From: Marisa cornuarietis
Lineage: Eukaryota; Mollusca; Gastropoda; Architaenioglossa; Ampullariidae
Assembly (NCBI GenBank): GCA_004794655.1
Contig: SMMW01000046.1
Span: 9,225,501-9,289,500, forward strand
Length of the DNA: 64,000 nt
Reading direction: 5' to 3'
This document shows positions 20,321-31,229 of the stretch, in pieces. Position 1 is the stretch's first letter. Every line of letters starts with the position of its first letter. Both the position numbers and the translations under genes were made by a program. Under the pieces are notes generated by a model. That model saw nothing but the letters and a program-made list of their open reading frames with translations, ran no database searches and was not told the origin of the DNA.

Positions 20321-22213
20321 ATGCCACGGGGGTTCCTCGTTAAGCGCTCCAAGCACCTGACGGTGTTCAGTTACAGGGATCGCCGCCACTCAGACGATGA
20401 ACGATGCAGCGACAGCGGCTCCGAGCTGGACAGTCCCTACCCCTGCTTCGGGTCACCGGACTCTGGCTACTCGGCCAGCCCCGTGGCGCTGACGGCGAAG
20501 GAGAAGGCCAGCACCTGGGATCGCGAGAACTCGCAAAACCTCAGCAACGCCTGGAGCCCCATGGTGGCAAAAGGAGCCGCGGCCCAGCCACCCGTTTCTC
20601 CGGCGATGAACCTTTCAGCCCCCTGTACCCCTGCTGAAAAGAGGACGACCACGCTGCTGACAGTCGGACGGACACCAGGCGGCAACCCTTCTCCTCTCGC
20701 CTTTACGGCCTTTGACACGCTCAGCCTTTGTGCGGACAAGGTCCTTGGTGCGAACCTGTACACGCCGTCAAAACGTAGCACGTCCTTGTCCCCAGCCCCA
20801 AATAGCCCCAGCAGGAAGCGAACCGGAAGCGGAGGCGGCGGAGAGACCATGGAGGGAGCACCTGGAACCGCAAAAAAATCCCAAAGCACGCCCAAGAAGC
20901 CAAAAGCAGCGCGAAAGATCAACTTCGACATCGTAGACACGACATCACCCGTGTCGGGTACGATCATCCGAGAACTCTCAGACAGCGACGAGGAGGGTAA
21001 GGTGACGGTGTACGGTGACATAGAGCCCAGCTTCAACGTGGTAGAGATCACGCCCGAAGCGCGCGCTGAGCTGGAGAAGATCGAGAACAAGCTTGGCGAC
21101 TACATCTGCCAGCTGTGTAAGGAGGTCTACGAGGACGCCTTTCAGCTGGCCCAGCACCGCTGCTCGCGCATTGTCCACGTGGAATACCGCTGCCCCGAGT
21201 GCGATAAGGTCTTCAACTGCCCCGCCAACCTTGCTAGCCATCGCCGCTGGCACAAGCCTCGTCCTGCTTCGTCATCTTCATCGTCGTCGTCAACTGGCAA
21301 GGAAAGATCACCAGCTATTGGGAGCAGGACATTAGTACCGGCTTCAGCTGTGCTGAACACTCCTTCCGCGGCCTCACCTCCGCATGGAGAAAAGGTTCAT
21401 GCAGGTAGCTTCAGCACGGGAATGGTTCCTACGGCAACCACGGACCCAGAGAAGCTGCTGCTTATGCGTTTCGGGGAAGGTAAGCGCGGTGCGGCGTCAG
21501 AAGCGGAGCGGAAGTTGGATGGCGCGGTGACGGCGGCGAAGGGGGGCGACGGCGAGCTTGAACAGTATTTCGGCTGCGACACGTGCGGTAAGAAATTCCG
21601 CCGCCAGGCCTACTTGCGAAAGCACGCGCTGATTCACTTGAGTGGAGGGGCAGGTGAGGGAGATGCCAGCACCTGCCACCTGGACCCATGCCAGGTGTGC
21701 GGCAAAATCTTGCTGAACGAGAATGCACGGGCCAAACACGACGCGGAGCACGTGAACCAACAGAACAATAACGTCATCAACAACAATAACAACAGCAGCA
21801 GCACCACTACCACCGCCGCTGCCAACGTCAATAACAACAACAATAACAATAACAAGCCGGTACCCATGGACAATAACAACCTGAACGTCAACTACGTCGC
21901 TCAGACTAGTTCTCTCGGCATCATGTCCACCCACATCCCTGCCGCCTCTACCATTACCCCAGCCATCACCCCAACCAGCACAACAGCGACCGCCACCAAA
22001 GTGGTGAGCTGCGCCATCTGCGGACTGACCTGCACGGGCAAGGTTGCCATGGACAAACACGTGCGCTCGCATGCACGCGAGACGTTTCCTTGCAAATACT
22101 GTGACAACACGTTCTTCAGTTCCCCCGGTTTGACGCGCCACATCAACAAGTGCCATCCAACAGAGAACAGGCAAGTCATCCTTCTGCAACTTCCGGTCAG
22201 TCGCCCTTGCTGA
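20321..22213 (+). CDS. INSM1: INSM1/nerfin-1 family zinc-finger transcription factor
   Basis: A 630-residue nuclear repressor of the INSM1 (vertebrate), nerfin-1 (fly), EGL-46 (worm) family, complete in one exon. The start is fixed by the N-terminal SNAG motif MPRGFLVKRSK, which mimics the histone H3 tail and recruits LSD1/CoREST-type complexes; the ATG has A at -3. A Ser/Pro-rich region follows. A conserved block around 196-260 (KINFDIVDTTSPVSGT, then EITPEARAELEKIENKLGDY) leads into the fingers: ZF1, atypical (C263, C266, H279, C281 or H286); ZF2 (C291, C294, H307, H311); ZF3 (C419, C422, H435, H439); ZF4 (C457, C460, H473, H477); ZF5 (C564, C567, H580, H584); ZF6 (C591, C594, H607, H612). 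Poly-Ser follows ZF2, and an Asn/Thr-rich stretch at about 480-528 separates ZF4 and ZF5. The C-terminus ENRQVILLQLPV is a family hallmark. The family drives differentiation of neuronal and neuroendocrine precursors. Identification is very secure; INSM1 versus INSM2 is a vertebrate distinction that does not apply here. Confidence 0.96.
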   Translation: MPRGFLVKRSKHLTVFSYRDRRHSDDERCSDSGSELDSPYPCFGSPDSGYSASPVALTAKEKASTWDRENSQNLSNAWSPMVAKGAAAQPPVSPAMNLSAPCTPAEKRTTTLLTVGRTPGGNPSPLAFTAFDTLSLCADKVLGANLYTPSKRSTSLSPAPNSPSRKRTGSGGGGETMEGAPGTAKKSQSTPKKPKAARKINFDIVDTTSPVSGTIIRELSDSDEEGKVTVYGDIEPSFNVVEITPEARAELEKIENKLGDYICQLCKEVYEDAFQLAQHRCSRIVHVEYRCPECDKVFNCPANLASHRRWHKPRPASSSSSSSSTGKERSPAIGSRTLVPASAVLNTPSAASPPHGEKVHAGSFSTGMVPTATTDPEKLLLMRFGEGKRGAASEAERKLDGAVTAAKGGDGELEQYFGCDTCGKKFRRQAYLRKHALIHLSGGAGEGDASTCHLDPCQVCGKILLNENARAKHDAEHVNQQNNNVINNNNNSSSTTTTAAANVNNNNNNNNKPVPMDNNNLNVNYVAQTSSLGIMSTHIPAASTITPAITPTSTTATATKVVSCAICGLTCTGKVAMDKHVRSHARETFPCKYCDNTFFSSPGLTRHINKCHPTENRQVILLQLPVSRPC

Positions 22214-22470
22214 AAGATACAAATATTTTGTGTCTTTGTTTTTTAAAATGGCCGACAAATATCCCTACTCCAGGTTACTGTATCCCTTTATCTGTTTTAT
22301 CATTTTTTTCTTGGGGGATAGTGTGTTATATGGGGAAGAGTTAACCCTTTGTCATATATATATATATATATTACACATTCCCCCCCCCCCACCGCATGCC
22401 ACGTTCCATATTTCGTTTTTTTTTAATTGCAGGGTTATGTGTAATAAATCATGGTCTTAAGAACATATGT
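22214..22470 (+). other. Proximal 3' UTR of the INSM1 homologue
   Basis: T-rich sequence after the stop codon with a (TA)n run near 22347-22370, a C run near 22380, and the first AATAAA at 22443-22448. Longer isoforms are possible. Confidence 0.5.
22443..22448 (+). terminator. First poly(A) signal after the INSM1 stop codon (AATAAA)
   Basis: A canonical AATAAA 230 bp after the stop codon, followed within 50 bp by GT-containing sequence. Use is unproven. Confidence 0.4.
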
Positions 22471-25400
22471 TGCATTGAGAAGGGTTAGTATAGCAACAGG
22501 CCTTGTACATGGATGTTTTCTTATGAGAGTGGTTCGTCGTTTTGCCTGGTCCCTCTTTGTTTTGTTGAACAAAAGACGTTCAGTTGTTGGCTGCACTGCA
22601 GCAGGCTGCAGCAGGCGGCTGGAGTTCAATGGACCGGACTCAGGCCGCTCTTTTTGTCGTGAGTCTGACGACCAGTTCTGCTCTGTTGTTTTGTGTATCG
22701 ACTTTCGTGCAGCTGCTAACGCATTCAGACGTGCCTGATGTTAAACAGTTCAGAAATTAGTCTTCATAAATTGCCACAAAAATTATGATGCCAACATTTT
22801 TAAATTCCACGCTTGCCTGATTCCAGGCAAAAATTCCAAAAACAGAAATATTTTTTAAATGTGAAACACGTGTGTGTCAGCCGTGGAGAGAGGTACTTGG
22901 GTATTGTTCTCTACCCCGGATGGGTGAAGTAAGTTCTCCAGCCAGGGTGTCACTTGTCCGGCCAAACTCGGTTAATTTCTTTCCTACCGTCCTGGTCATG
23001 CTATGTTTCTTGTTTTCTCTACCCCAACTCTTTCCGTTCACATGTTTTTCTGACAGCTGTTCTGGTAGTAAAAACGAACATTTAATTTGAAACTGTTTTA
23101 AAAATTCAGCGTCATGAATATAATTTTTAAAAACTTCTTCATTGTACAATATACATTTAGGATTTTATTCTTTTTGGAGTCTGTATGTTTTGTGCATTAC
23201 TCTTTCAAAACTCTACATTACACCAATCGTGTCTTTCTGTCTCTACAGGCTAGAAGGCTTGTCTGTGAAGTTTAGGTCTAGTTTCCCATTTCCTCAATTC
23301 TTTATTTATTCTTTCGTTTTTATCACCTTCCTAATCCCACCCCATCTACCCTCTCCTCTCACGATTATTGTTCCTCTTCAGGTCTGTCAGCAATCAAAAA
23401 ACGACAGGTGTGAGCAGTCTGCTCCTTCATGCTTGCTAGCGAAGAACAGCGTTTCAGAAAAATGAATTTAAAAAAAGGAAAAGATCTTTACTCACAATGC
23501 GCACAGTTTCGCATTTTTATTATATTTTGTATGCGTTGTAGCTGTCAGTGCCTCGTGCTTTTCTTACATTTCAAAGACAGTTACACGTGGCGTGAAACAA
23601 GACAGAAAAGCTTAGTAGACCTCCGGGGTCAAGCTCCGCATGCCTCCTCAATCTCTCGATTCGGGTACTCGGCCATCTTGACATCATGACGATAGAGACT
23701 ATAAGCTGCTGGGGGTCAAGTCTCGGGTCCATCTCGAGAAGTCTTAGTGGGGAAAATTGTTGTGCAAGGGGCTGGTAAGGATCTCGACAAGTTCAGGACA
23801 GATTATTATCATACAACGAGTCCCGGAAGAGTTTGAATTTAATATGATGTAGTCAATGTGTCGACGATAAGCAGGTCGTATTATGTATGATCCAGAGGGC
23901 AAATTTCACTGTTCCTGCCCACGTCCGGACACAAAACTTACTAATAGTCTAGAGATGAGGCGAACAGCATTATTCTGGATCCTTTGAAGTCTGTCAAAAA
24001 GATACTTGGGAATGCCAGACAATTATAATAGTCAATTCTTCGAGAGCACAAAAACACAGATTAGAATTTTTGTTCCATCAGTGGTGAGATAATGACGAAT
24101 GGTACCTCATCCTACAAAGTTTAATGGATATCAGTTGTGCAGACATGGGAAATATGATGATGATAATGATAAAACATAATGAGGAGACAAGAATGTGAAA
24201 GTCGTTCACTGTCAGCATGAAGTTGGTCCCCCCCTCCGCTAAAAAAAAAAGCAGGACACGTTCCTACGCCACTGACAAATAAATAAATTGTTTACTTAAT
24301 AATAGCAAGGAGAAGCTACTGAACATGCTTGAATTCTCTCCATGCCGGTGATGAACAGTGAGTGTCGTCCACTCTCGAAAGATAACAGAAAGAGCAAGGC
24401 AAGCAAACATCACCAGCTTCCGACTGGTGTGCAAAGGCAGACAAAATGTTCGAAGTCCGCGCAAGAAAAGGAGCGGACGTGAGAGTAGTTTGTTTGTCCG
24501 TCCATCCGTTCACTTCAAACGTTTTTAATTTATAACCCGAAACAGAAGTGGCTTGTCGGTTTTAACGCTTATCCGAACATGCACGCGTACATGCACGCAC
24601 GCCCACACACGGATGAAGAGAGAGAGAGAGAGAACCATTAAAGAAAGGACATTGCTGTGCCGTGTGGCAAAGCCGTTTCCGCTCTGAGAGTTCATAAGGC
24701 AGTCAGTACTTTCCCGTCCTTGGCTTTTCCTTTCCCATCGACCTGTGGTACGCATGCGCAGACCACCATACACTTTCTTCTATTCCGACAGAAAAACACA
24801 AGCCTCCTAGTGGGCGTGCATAAATTATACAGCCCGTACAGTCCGACCACACACACACACACACACACGCACTTATTTTTAACTACGAAAAGATAGCAGA
24901 TCCCGCACTCTAAGCTGTCAAAACACATTATAAATGTAAGTAGTGTGTAATAATATCGCTAAGTCACTTGAAGAGAAGGAAATAAGTCGCCCACCCTCCA
25001 TCTTGTCAGGGTCAGGCCACGTTAGACTACAGTCAGTCGGTCAGTCAGTCTCGCCTGAAGCGGTTCCGTCTTGTCTGCAGTAGGATTCGAAACCACGGCA
25101 ACGTGAGTTAGTCCTCCCCACACGCTGTTCTCAGAAGACCACCTGCCTGTCGGCCAACAACCCCGTTGACATTCACATAAAAAAAAAATAACTCCGTCCA
25201 AAATTATTTCGGTCACATGACCATGACCTGGAGACTCGATTGCCCAGAAGGCGCGATGTACGGTTCTGTGACAGTCCTGCCGCGGTGCTCCAAGTCAGTT
25301 CCTCCGACCACCTCCTCCCATCCCAAGCCTTGTGACAGTTCCAAACGACTACGTTCAGGTCGGTGGAAATCCAGGGCCGCCACGGTGCCGAGGGGAAGCA

Positions 25401-25630
25401 AAGCTGAAACAGCATGTCACGTGCTCACTGAAGCTGTCTCCGCGCGCGTGCATGTCGCCTCCCTGTCCCATCTCGGCACTGTCTGAGAGGTTTTCCAGTT
25501 TTTGGATATGGAATTGGATTTGGCGAAACAGTACCAGAGTGTCGGTCACACCGACACGCGCCGCTTAGAGGAGAAACAACACTCGGGCTGTTTGTTGATG
25601 CTCTTGTGTGTGTGTGTGTGTGAGAGAGAG
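22471..25630. other. Non-coding region downstream of INSM1
   Basis: No gene was recognised. It is T-rich on the + strand to about 23560, then mixed. A cytidine run lies near 24226, a (CA)n run near 24847, and an NRF1-like CGCATGCGCA at 24751-24760. It could include an extended 3' UTR. Confidence 0.45.
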
Positions 25631-25635
25631 AGAGT

Positions 25636-25682
25636 TTGTGTTTAACGCCGTGCCAGCAACTAAGGCTATATCACGGCGAGTG
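25636..25682 (+). repeat. Dispersed hairpin repeat, copy 1
   Basis: The core runs from TTTAACGCCGTG to TATATCACGGCG. The ends CGCCGTG (25646-25652) and CACGGCG (25672-25678) are perfect inverted repeats around AGCAACTAAGGCTATAT, so the unit can fold as a hairpin. Related copies lie at 36045-36086 and 60422-60465. It recalls short dispersed repeats of gastropod genomes (from memory). Confidence 0.7.
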
Positions 25683-25730
25683 TGTGAGATAGAGACTATG
25701 TGTGTGCATATGTGCCTTAAAGAATGAAAG

Positions 25731-25752
25731 TGTGTGTGTGTGTGTGTGTGTG
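25731..25752. repeat. (TG)n microsatellite
   Basis: About 11 TG units close to the hairpin repeat. Confidence 0.9.
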
Positions 25753-26179
25753 TCCTTTCAGTTCACATTTCACCATTGTGCCTTAAACATTACATATGGC
25801 TTTTAAAAATGCATTTGGTAACTTTTCTTTAGATTCCCCCCTCCCCCTGTTGTGTAGAAAGAAAGAAAGAAGTGAAAGAAACACCGCTTTTCGCAACATT
25901 TCCTTTGCTTTCCTTTGAACGCTCTGAGTTTTTTCTTTGATTCTGGATTTTCAGAGAAATATGACTGACTGTTTTGAAATATCGGACACCCTAGGTTTGA
26001 TATGCATCTAACCTCCTCCCATCTAAACTGCTTTTATTGAGTTCCTAACGACCGCCAGCAGCCGAACCAAGTAAAAAAAAAAAAAAGATATGAAGCAAGA
26101 TAGTTGGAAATGAAAAGAAAAAAAAAAAAAAAAAAAGAGAGAGAATAGAGAAACAAAAATGCGCGAGGGCAGTTCAAAA

Positions 26180-26490
26180 AACTTGTTCAGTCTCTGCAGT
26201 TTTGATACTACTGGTGTCGTTTGCTACTACAGCTCTGTGAGATCAAAGAGTTATGACTGACGCCATAAATCAGCTGTACGTTCGTCACCTGCTTCCACAG
26301 TCATCGCTAAAAACATTAGCAGGCGACGCGCGCATCGCCCGGCAGCACGAGGCGTGAACTATGACGTCACTACGAACACGTGGACGGGTCAGCGTTCTGA
26401 GACAAAAACGTTCTGGAATGACGTTATCGCTGTATTCGACGACGAGACCGGCCGCTGTTACCGACTGCGAGATTCTCGTTGAATTCTCGG
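26180..26490. promoter_or_regulatory. Candidate cis-regulatory island
   Basis: It contains CATAAAT (26264-26270, Hox/Cdx type) directly joined to the E-box CAGCTG (26271-26276), and a TGACGTCA CRE at 26362-26369, in CpG-rich, repeat-free sequence about 4 kb downstream of the coding exon. Confidence 0.33.
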
Positions 26491-27495
26491 CAACGCTCAG
26501 ACACCGTCGCAAATAACTGTTATGCCCAACATAATAACATTCCTTTGCAGCCTAAAGCAGTTTCAAGATCACGAAATAGCTTTGTGTGTGTGTGTGTGTT
26601 TTGGGGTTGGGGGTTTGGGGTTTGGGGGAGGCTTCATGTTCTCGTTGTTTTATTGACTATAGGCCTCGGGGCAGCTGCCCATATCCCGGGACCGACTAAG
26701 CACTGCGACGATAGTGGCAGATGTGTTCTTTCGATGATAATGGGGTTCTCTGTCTCTCTCAATACGCCAGCCAAACTTTGATGTCAGTCGAGTGAGAAAT
26801 CTCGCACACTGCGCAGTACAGATGTTTGACTAATACGGGAATGAATCGCAATGAAACACAAAGCGCAACCAAACCTCGTTCCTTCTTTTATAAATCTGCT
26901 TAATGGCTCGCTTGTTACATAAACATAAGACACCTGATCAACCATACGACAGCCCGGGAAAGGCAGGGAATCGGTAATAAATATTTTGACTCGTGGGAAG
27001 CGAAAGAATTTTACAAGTAAATGTAGATGTTACTCACAACCGATGGATTGAACTCAATAACAAACTCGAACAACCGAGAACAATCGAGTTCAAAATAAAC
27101 GCCTGGAATAAATAAAGAGGACCCCCCACCCACCCCTCATGAAGTTAAATAAGATAGGTAGGTATATGTTTGCCGAATGTTCGAGGCGTAGGACGCTGTA
27201 ACATGCTAGACAATGCGCTACCCCAAGACCGCGGAAATTTGTCTCCTGTTTTTACGATAACAAAAAATTTGTGATGGCTTTTTAAAAACTATTCGTCACT
27301 GTCAAACTTTGTAAAAGTTTAAAATTCAGCAAAATGAGTAAACATACAAATAAATTAAAAAAAAACACACAAAGGAAAGGGAAAGCGGGTGCCTCTATTT
27401 AGTTTTAAAAGCAGTCAGAATCCAGGGTTATCTCCTCCTTCAGTTAGAAAACAAAGGCAGAGGAAGATGGCAGCTTTATGTTTCAGCTTGTACCA
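26491..27495. other. Intergenic, nothing recognised
   Basis: TG and TTTGGGG runs lie near 26582-26630; the rest is AT-rich DNA without a credible frame. Confidence 0.45.
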
Positions 27496-27499
27496 TGTG

Positions 27500-27850
27500 C
27501 TATATCATGCTCGACATTACTCTACTTCCACCGCGTAGCTGCACTGGCAGTGGAGGCCGACAGAGGTCAGTGCCAGCTAATCATTTCATTTACTCACACT
27601 CCGGGCTGGATTTTCGGGGCCTGGCTTAATTGCTCACCCGTGCCCGTCCGCGGCTCTTCCGATAACGCATAGATCGATCCTTGTTCGTTCGTCATGAGTC
27701 ACTGGTCCAAAACACAATGCCAAACGCCGGGCTTGCCTTGTTTAGAAAACCCGAAACGGGCGGGAGGCACTGTGTGAATTACTCGAATCTTGAAAGTGAG
27801 TCATTCCGTTGCATACTAATTAAAATATTAGTCATGTTCACCGCTTCGCC
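27500..27850. promoter_or_regulatory. Candidate cis-regulatory island with several homeodomain cores
   Basis: Visible cores are GCTAATCATTT (about 27576), GGCTTAATTGC (about 27623) and CTAATTAAAAT (27816-27826, TAATTA at 27817-27822), in complex sequence without simple repeats. A C-rich pyrimidine tract follows from 27850 to 27980. Confidence 0.38.
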
Positions 27851-28349
27851 TGGCTACCCAGCTCTTCCTCCATCCCCTCCCTCCGCATAACGTTCTTCGC
27901 CACCCAGCCATTTCCCCCCCTCCACGTCCTTTCTCCCCCCATTCACCTCTTTCAGACACCCGACTCTCTCACCCACCCATCCACCCGCGTCTCTTCCGGC
28001 ACAGTCCCACCCGTCTGTTTTTTCCTCCCTGCACGGCGGGTATCCTGCGGAGCAATTTCTCAGGCCGTGGCGCTGAAGGACCGGGGTATTTAGTGTACGC
28101 AGTGACGGGCATCCAAGTCGAGCTGTTTGGCGTCCGGGCTGTGCGTCAGACCAACGTCGAGCTGCGTCAGACGAACAGCGCTGTGCTGCGCTGCATTGCA
28201 ATCTGTCTTGCTCTTTTTTTTTCTCTCTCTCGTTCGACTCGGGAGTAAGGAGTAACTGAACTTCCCGGGTGGCACTTCTTTGGCTGATGCCTTTGTTCTT
28301 TTTCTCTCGCGACATAGGCCGGAACATTTCAAGGACTTTTATTGACCCC

Positions 28350-30885
28350 GTATCTCACTTTGAGTGCTGCTTGTCCATACCCTTTGAAAATACTTTTTAA
28401 AACTTCTCTTGTTTAGTTTTTTTTAATGCACTAATGCAAGAGAGATAATTGTTGACACAGGAAACAAAATTCTACGCTCCATCCCCATTAACTAAATTTT
28501 TTGCTTCGTGAGACTGGATATCGACTAAAATCACGAGTGACCTTTTCAGTTTCGAAATCTTGCTGATCCGGTCTACCCGTCTAGAGCGTTAGCAACAAAC
28601 AGGCACTCCGGTAAAATTGCTGCTTTCATGAATTATGCTCTAGTATTTATAGACCGATGTCAACGGAACTTTAATACGAGTACTTTAAAACATGTTTGCT
28701 TGCTCCTTGTCATCAAAGCAGGATAAGGCAGTAATTCACAAAGTCACTTGTAATGAACGGGTGTCTCACAAAAAAGAAGAGAAAGCAATGTGGTGGGGGA
28801 GGCGAGTATGTGAGAAGGGGAAGAGACATAGCTCAAAATGAAGACGGAGGGACGTACACATGGAGAGACAGGTGGACGAATTATCGAGAGATCTCATTTC
28901 ACCCTAAAGGAAGATCAGCACAGACCTGATTTATTGAATCACAAGTCACTACAAGTCAAGTGACATTACTATTCACATACTTTAACTTGCTGGCATTTCT
29001 ACACACGTGTTTCGGAGGCATCAGACACAGGCACGGAGATCATGACCCGGAGTTTAATCATCGACAGTTGACAAAGACATAGACCATAGCCCGGATTGTA
29101 ATCATCGGTAACTGACTTTGGTATGTAGAGCTAGAAGCACGCGAGGCTGACCGCCAGACGCCGCAACAAAAACTCTAGCAGTTAAAAACAAACCTAATTT
29201 ACATTTTCTGTGCATATTCTTGGTGCAAGTTCTAACACAGGGCATCATGTCTCAGCTTTGCACATTCGTATTAACTGTATTAATTCACCCCAAACCCTTA
29301 CCCTTCATGGCTTTACCCCCCTCCGTCCTTTCTCCACCCAAGTGGCCCATAGCTCCCCTCCCTGTGTTTTCAGTCCTCAGTTTATCTGAGTTCGGTGCAG
29401 TTGATCACTTTGGCGACTCCTCCATCTTACCATTTCTGTCCATGACTTGTGCCTTTGTACTGTTTGTGTGTGAGAACACACTCCATATGTTTCAAAGTGA
29501 CCTTTTTTTTTTTAAAAAAAACCCATCCTGTTGGCAAATGAGTCATCCGTTAAAATAACGTTGTCTTTGTCTTCAACATGGTGACAGCGGAATCCTATTC
29601 GTTACGTAACTGTGCCTTGTAACTTATTTATTTATTTATATGGCAACGAGGCTGGTCTCAGTTAGGGACCAGAGAAAGTGGTGGAGTTTTGCCGACCCTC
29701 GTGTTGAAACGTAAGTGAAATGCTATGTTAATGAGGACGCCACAAAGTTCTAAGCGAGTGCTGGTATTTTCGAGGGACAAGGGAGATGATTTCACAGGTG
29801 GCGCTGTTGCCAGAGTAAGTGCTCCTTTGTGGTGTCGTCACCTCGTTACAGGCCAGCGTTCGATTCTCGTCTGTTCTCGAGTTTTTATGGCCTGGTGCTT
29901 GTTCTCGTGTCAGTCTGGCTCCCATCGTGACGCTTGTAATTTCGGTTATACATGCGCCTCAATGCGATTGTTATTACATAAGCCTCACAGCACAGCTGCA
30001 TTTTCTCCCAGCATACATATCAATCGGCGTACACCAATCCAGGAAAAGATACAATCAGTTAACGTATTTTTGAGTAGGTGCTTGTGCACAAATTATACTA
30101 ACTTATGATGCTAATTTTTCAACCTGGAAAGTGAGTAAAAGTGAGAAAACTTTCTTTTATAATCGATTTTAAAAGATTACAAAGTAAGAAAATTTTCATG
30201 TAAGGATTTAAAAAAGATATATTTGGCTACTCAGATCTATCATCAGCTGATCATTTGGAAAGCTGTCCCTGGTGAATTCGTCTCGAGAATTCAGCATTCA
30301 GATTTATTTTTCCATGTCGAATGTCTACTCAATTCCTTCAAAGACCTACTTTGAGTGTCTTTCACGAAAAACGAGTCATTAAAGTACAAGATTCAGTAAA
30401 AGCAATATCTCCCTGTCCCTGTCTTTTCTAGCCCTAGGAAGAGTTAAATGAGACCATATTCTTACTATTTATGTAAATCTAGTGCAGCTTGTGTTACTTT
30501 TAACGTTTGACTGCTCTTTAAAGATGGTTTGTGCCGCACCAGTAGTCTTTTTTTCCATCCAAAATGAAACACGTGGAGTTCCTGTCTCATAAAGAAAGGG
30601 TGGAGATGATTAAGGGGCTAGAATGATTGTTCTGTTCCTCGATCACATGAAATCGCTTTGCGACTAGGGCCTGCTCGTCACAGCTTTTTTTGACATCCCT
30701 GACAAATGACAAGTGATATCTGTGACAAATGACCACACTCCCCGTCGCGACTGCGGATGTGAGCTGCATTCATGCAGCGGACCGCAAAGACCTTCCACTT
30801 GTCATACTTGCAGCATGTGAGTGTCCTTCATAGAAGGGAATTTAGGGCTACTGTGCGCTCTTAACTAAACTTTCGCAAGCTGACT
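28350..30885. other. Intergenic, nothing recognised
   Basis: Mostly AT-rich DNA with short TTTA repeats near 29626. A B-box-like GTTCGATTCTC near 29860 lacks a convincing tRNA partner. No protein-like frame was seen. Confidence 0.45.
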
Positions 30886-30889
30886 AATC

Positions 30890-31197
30890 ATCCGCGGGCG
30901 CGCTAACTAATAAGATGAGCTAACTGATAAGTTGAGGGCAATCTAATTAATAGTTTCATTGCAAGCTGACAAAACAAGGTAAAAGTGATCTAACTACTTA
31001 GCCTAAGGACGAGCTAATAAGAGCTAATAACTAATAAGTTAAGGGTGAGCTCATGAGTTAGCTTTGGGCGAGCTAATGAGTTAGCTAGGGGCGAGCTAAT
31101 GAGTTAGCTAGGGGCGAGCTAATGAGTTAGCTAGGGGCGAGCTAATGAGTTACCTATGGGCGAGCTAATGAGTTAGCTATGGGCGAGTTACCTGATC
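30890..31197. repeat. 23-bp minisatellite with palindromic units
   Basis: From about 31050 the unit GGGCGAGCTAATGAGTTAG repeats every 23 bp with few changes, for about six copies. To the left (30890-31050) copies are diverged. Each unit contains AGCTAA-TGAG-TTAGCT, a 6-bp inverted repeat, so each copy could form a small hairpin. Confidence 0.85.
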
Positions 31198-31229
31198 AAC
31201 TGAGGAACAAATCAGACGAAGTCTGTGAT

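Noticed and set aside
20467..21090. 207-codon antisense open frame
   Set aside because: It is the mirror of the Ser/Pro-rich part of the INSM1 homologue and has no domain of its own.
21497..22258. 253-codon open frame antisense to the INSM1 coding exon
   Set aside because: It lies over the GC-rich coding exon and is explained by codon bias of the sense strand. Its Val-rich stretch is the complement of the Asn repeat.
27854..28327. 157-codon minus strand open frame
   Set aside because: Low-complexity Gly/Arg/Glu composition comes from a C-rich pyrimidine tract.
29800..29930. Possible tRNA gene or SINE with GTTCGATTCTC
   Set aside because: No A box at the right distance and no cloverleaf arms.
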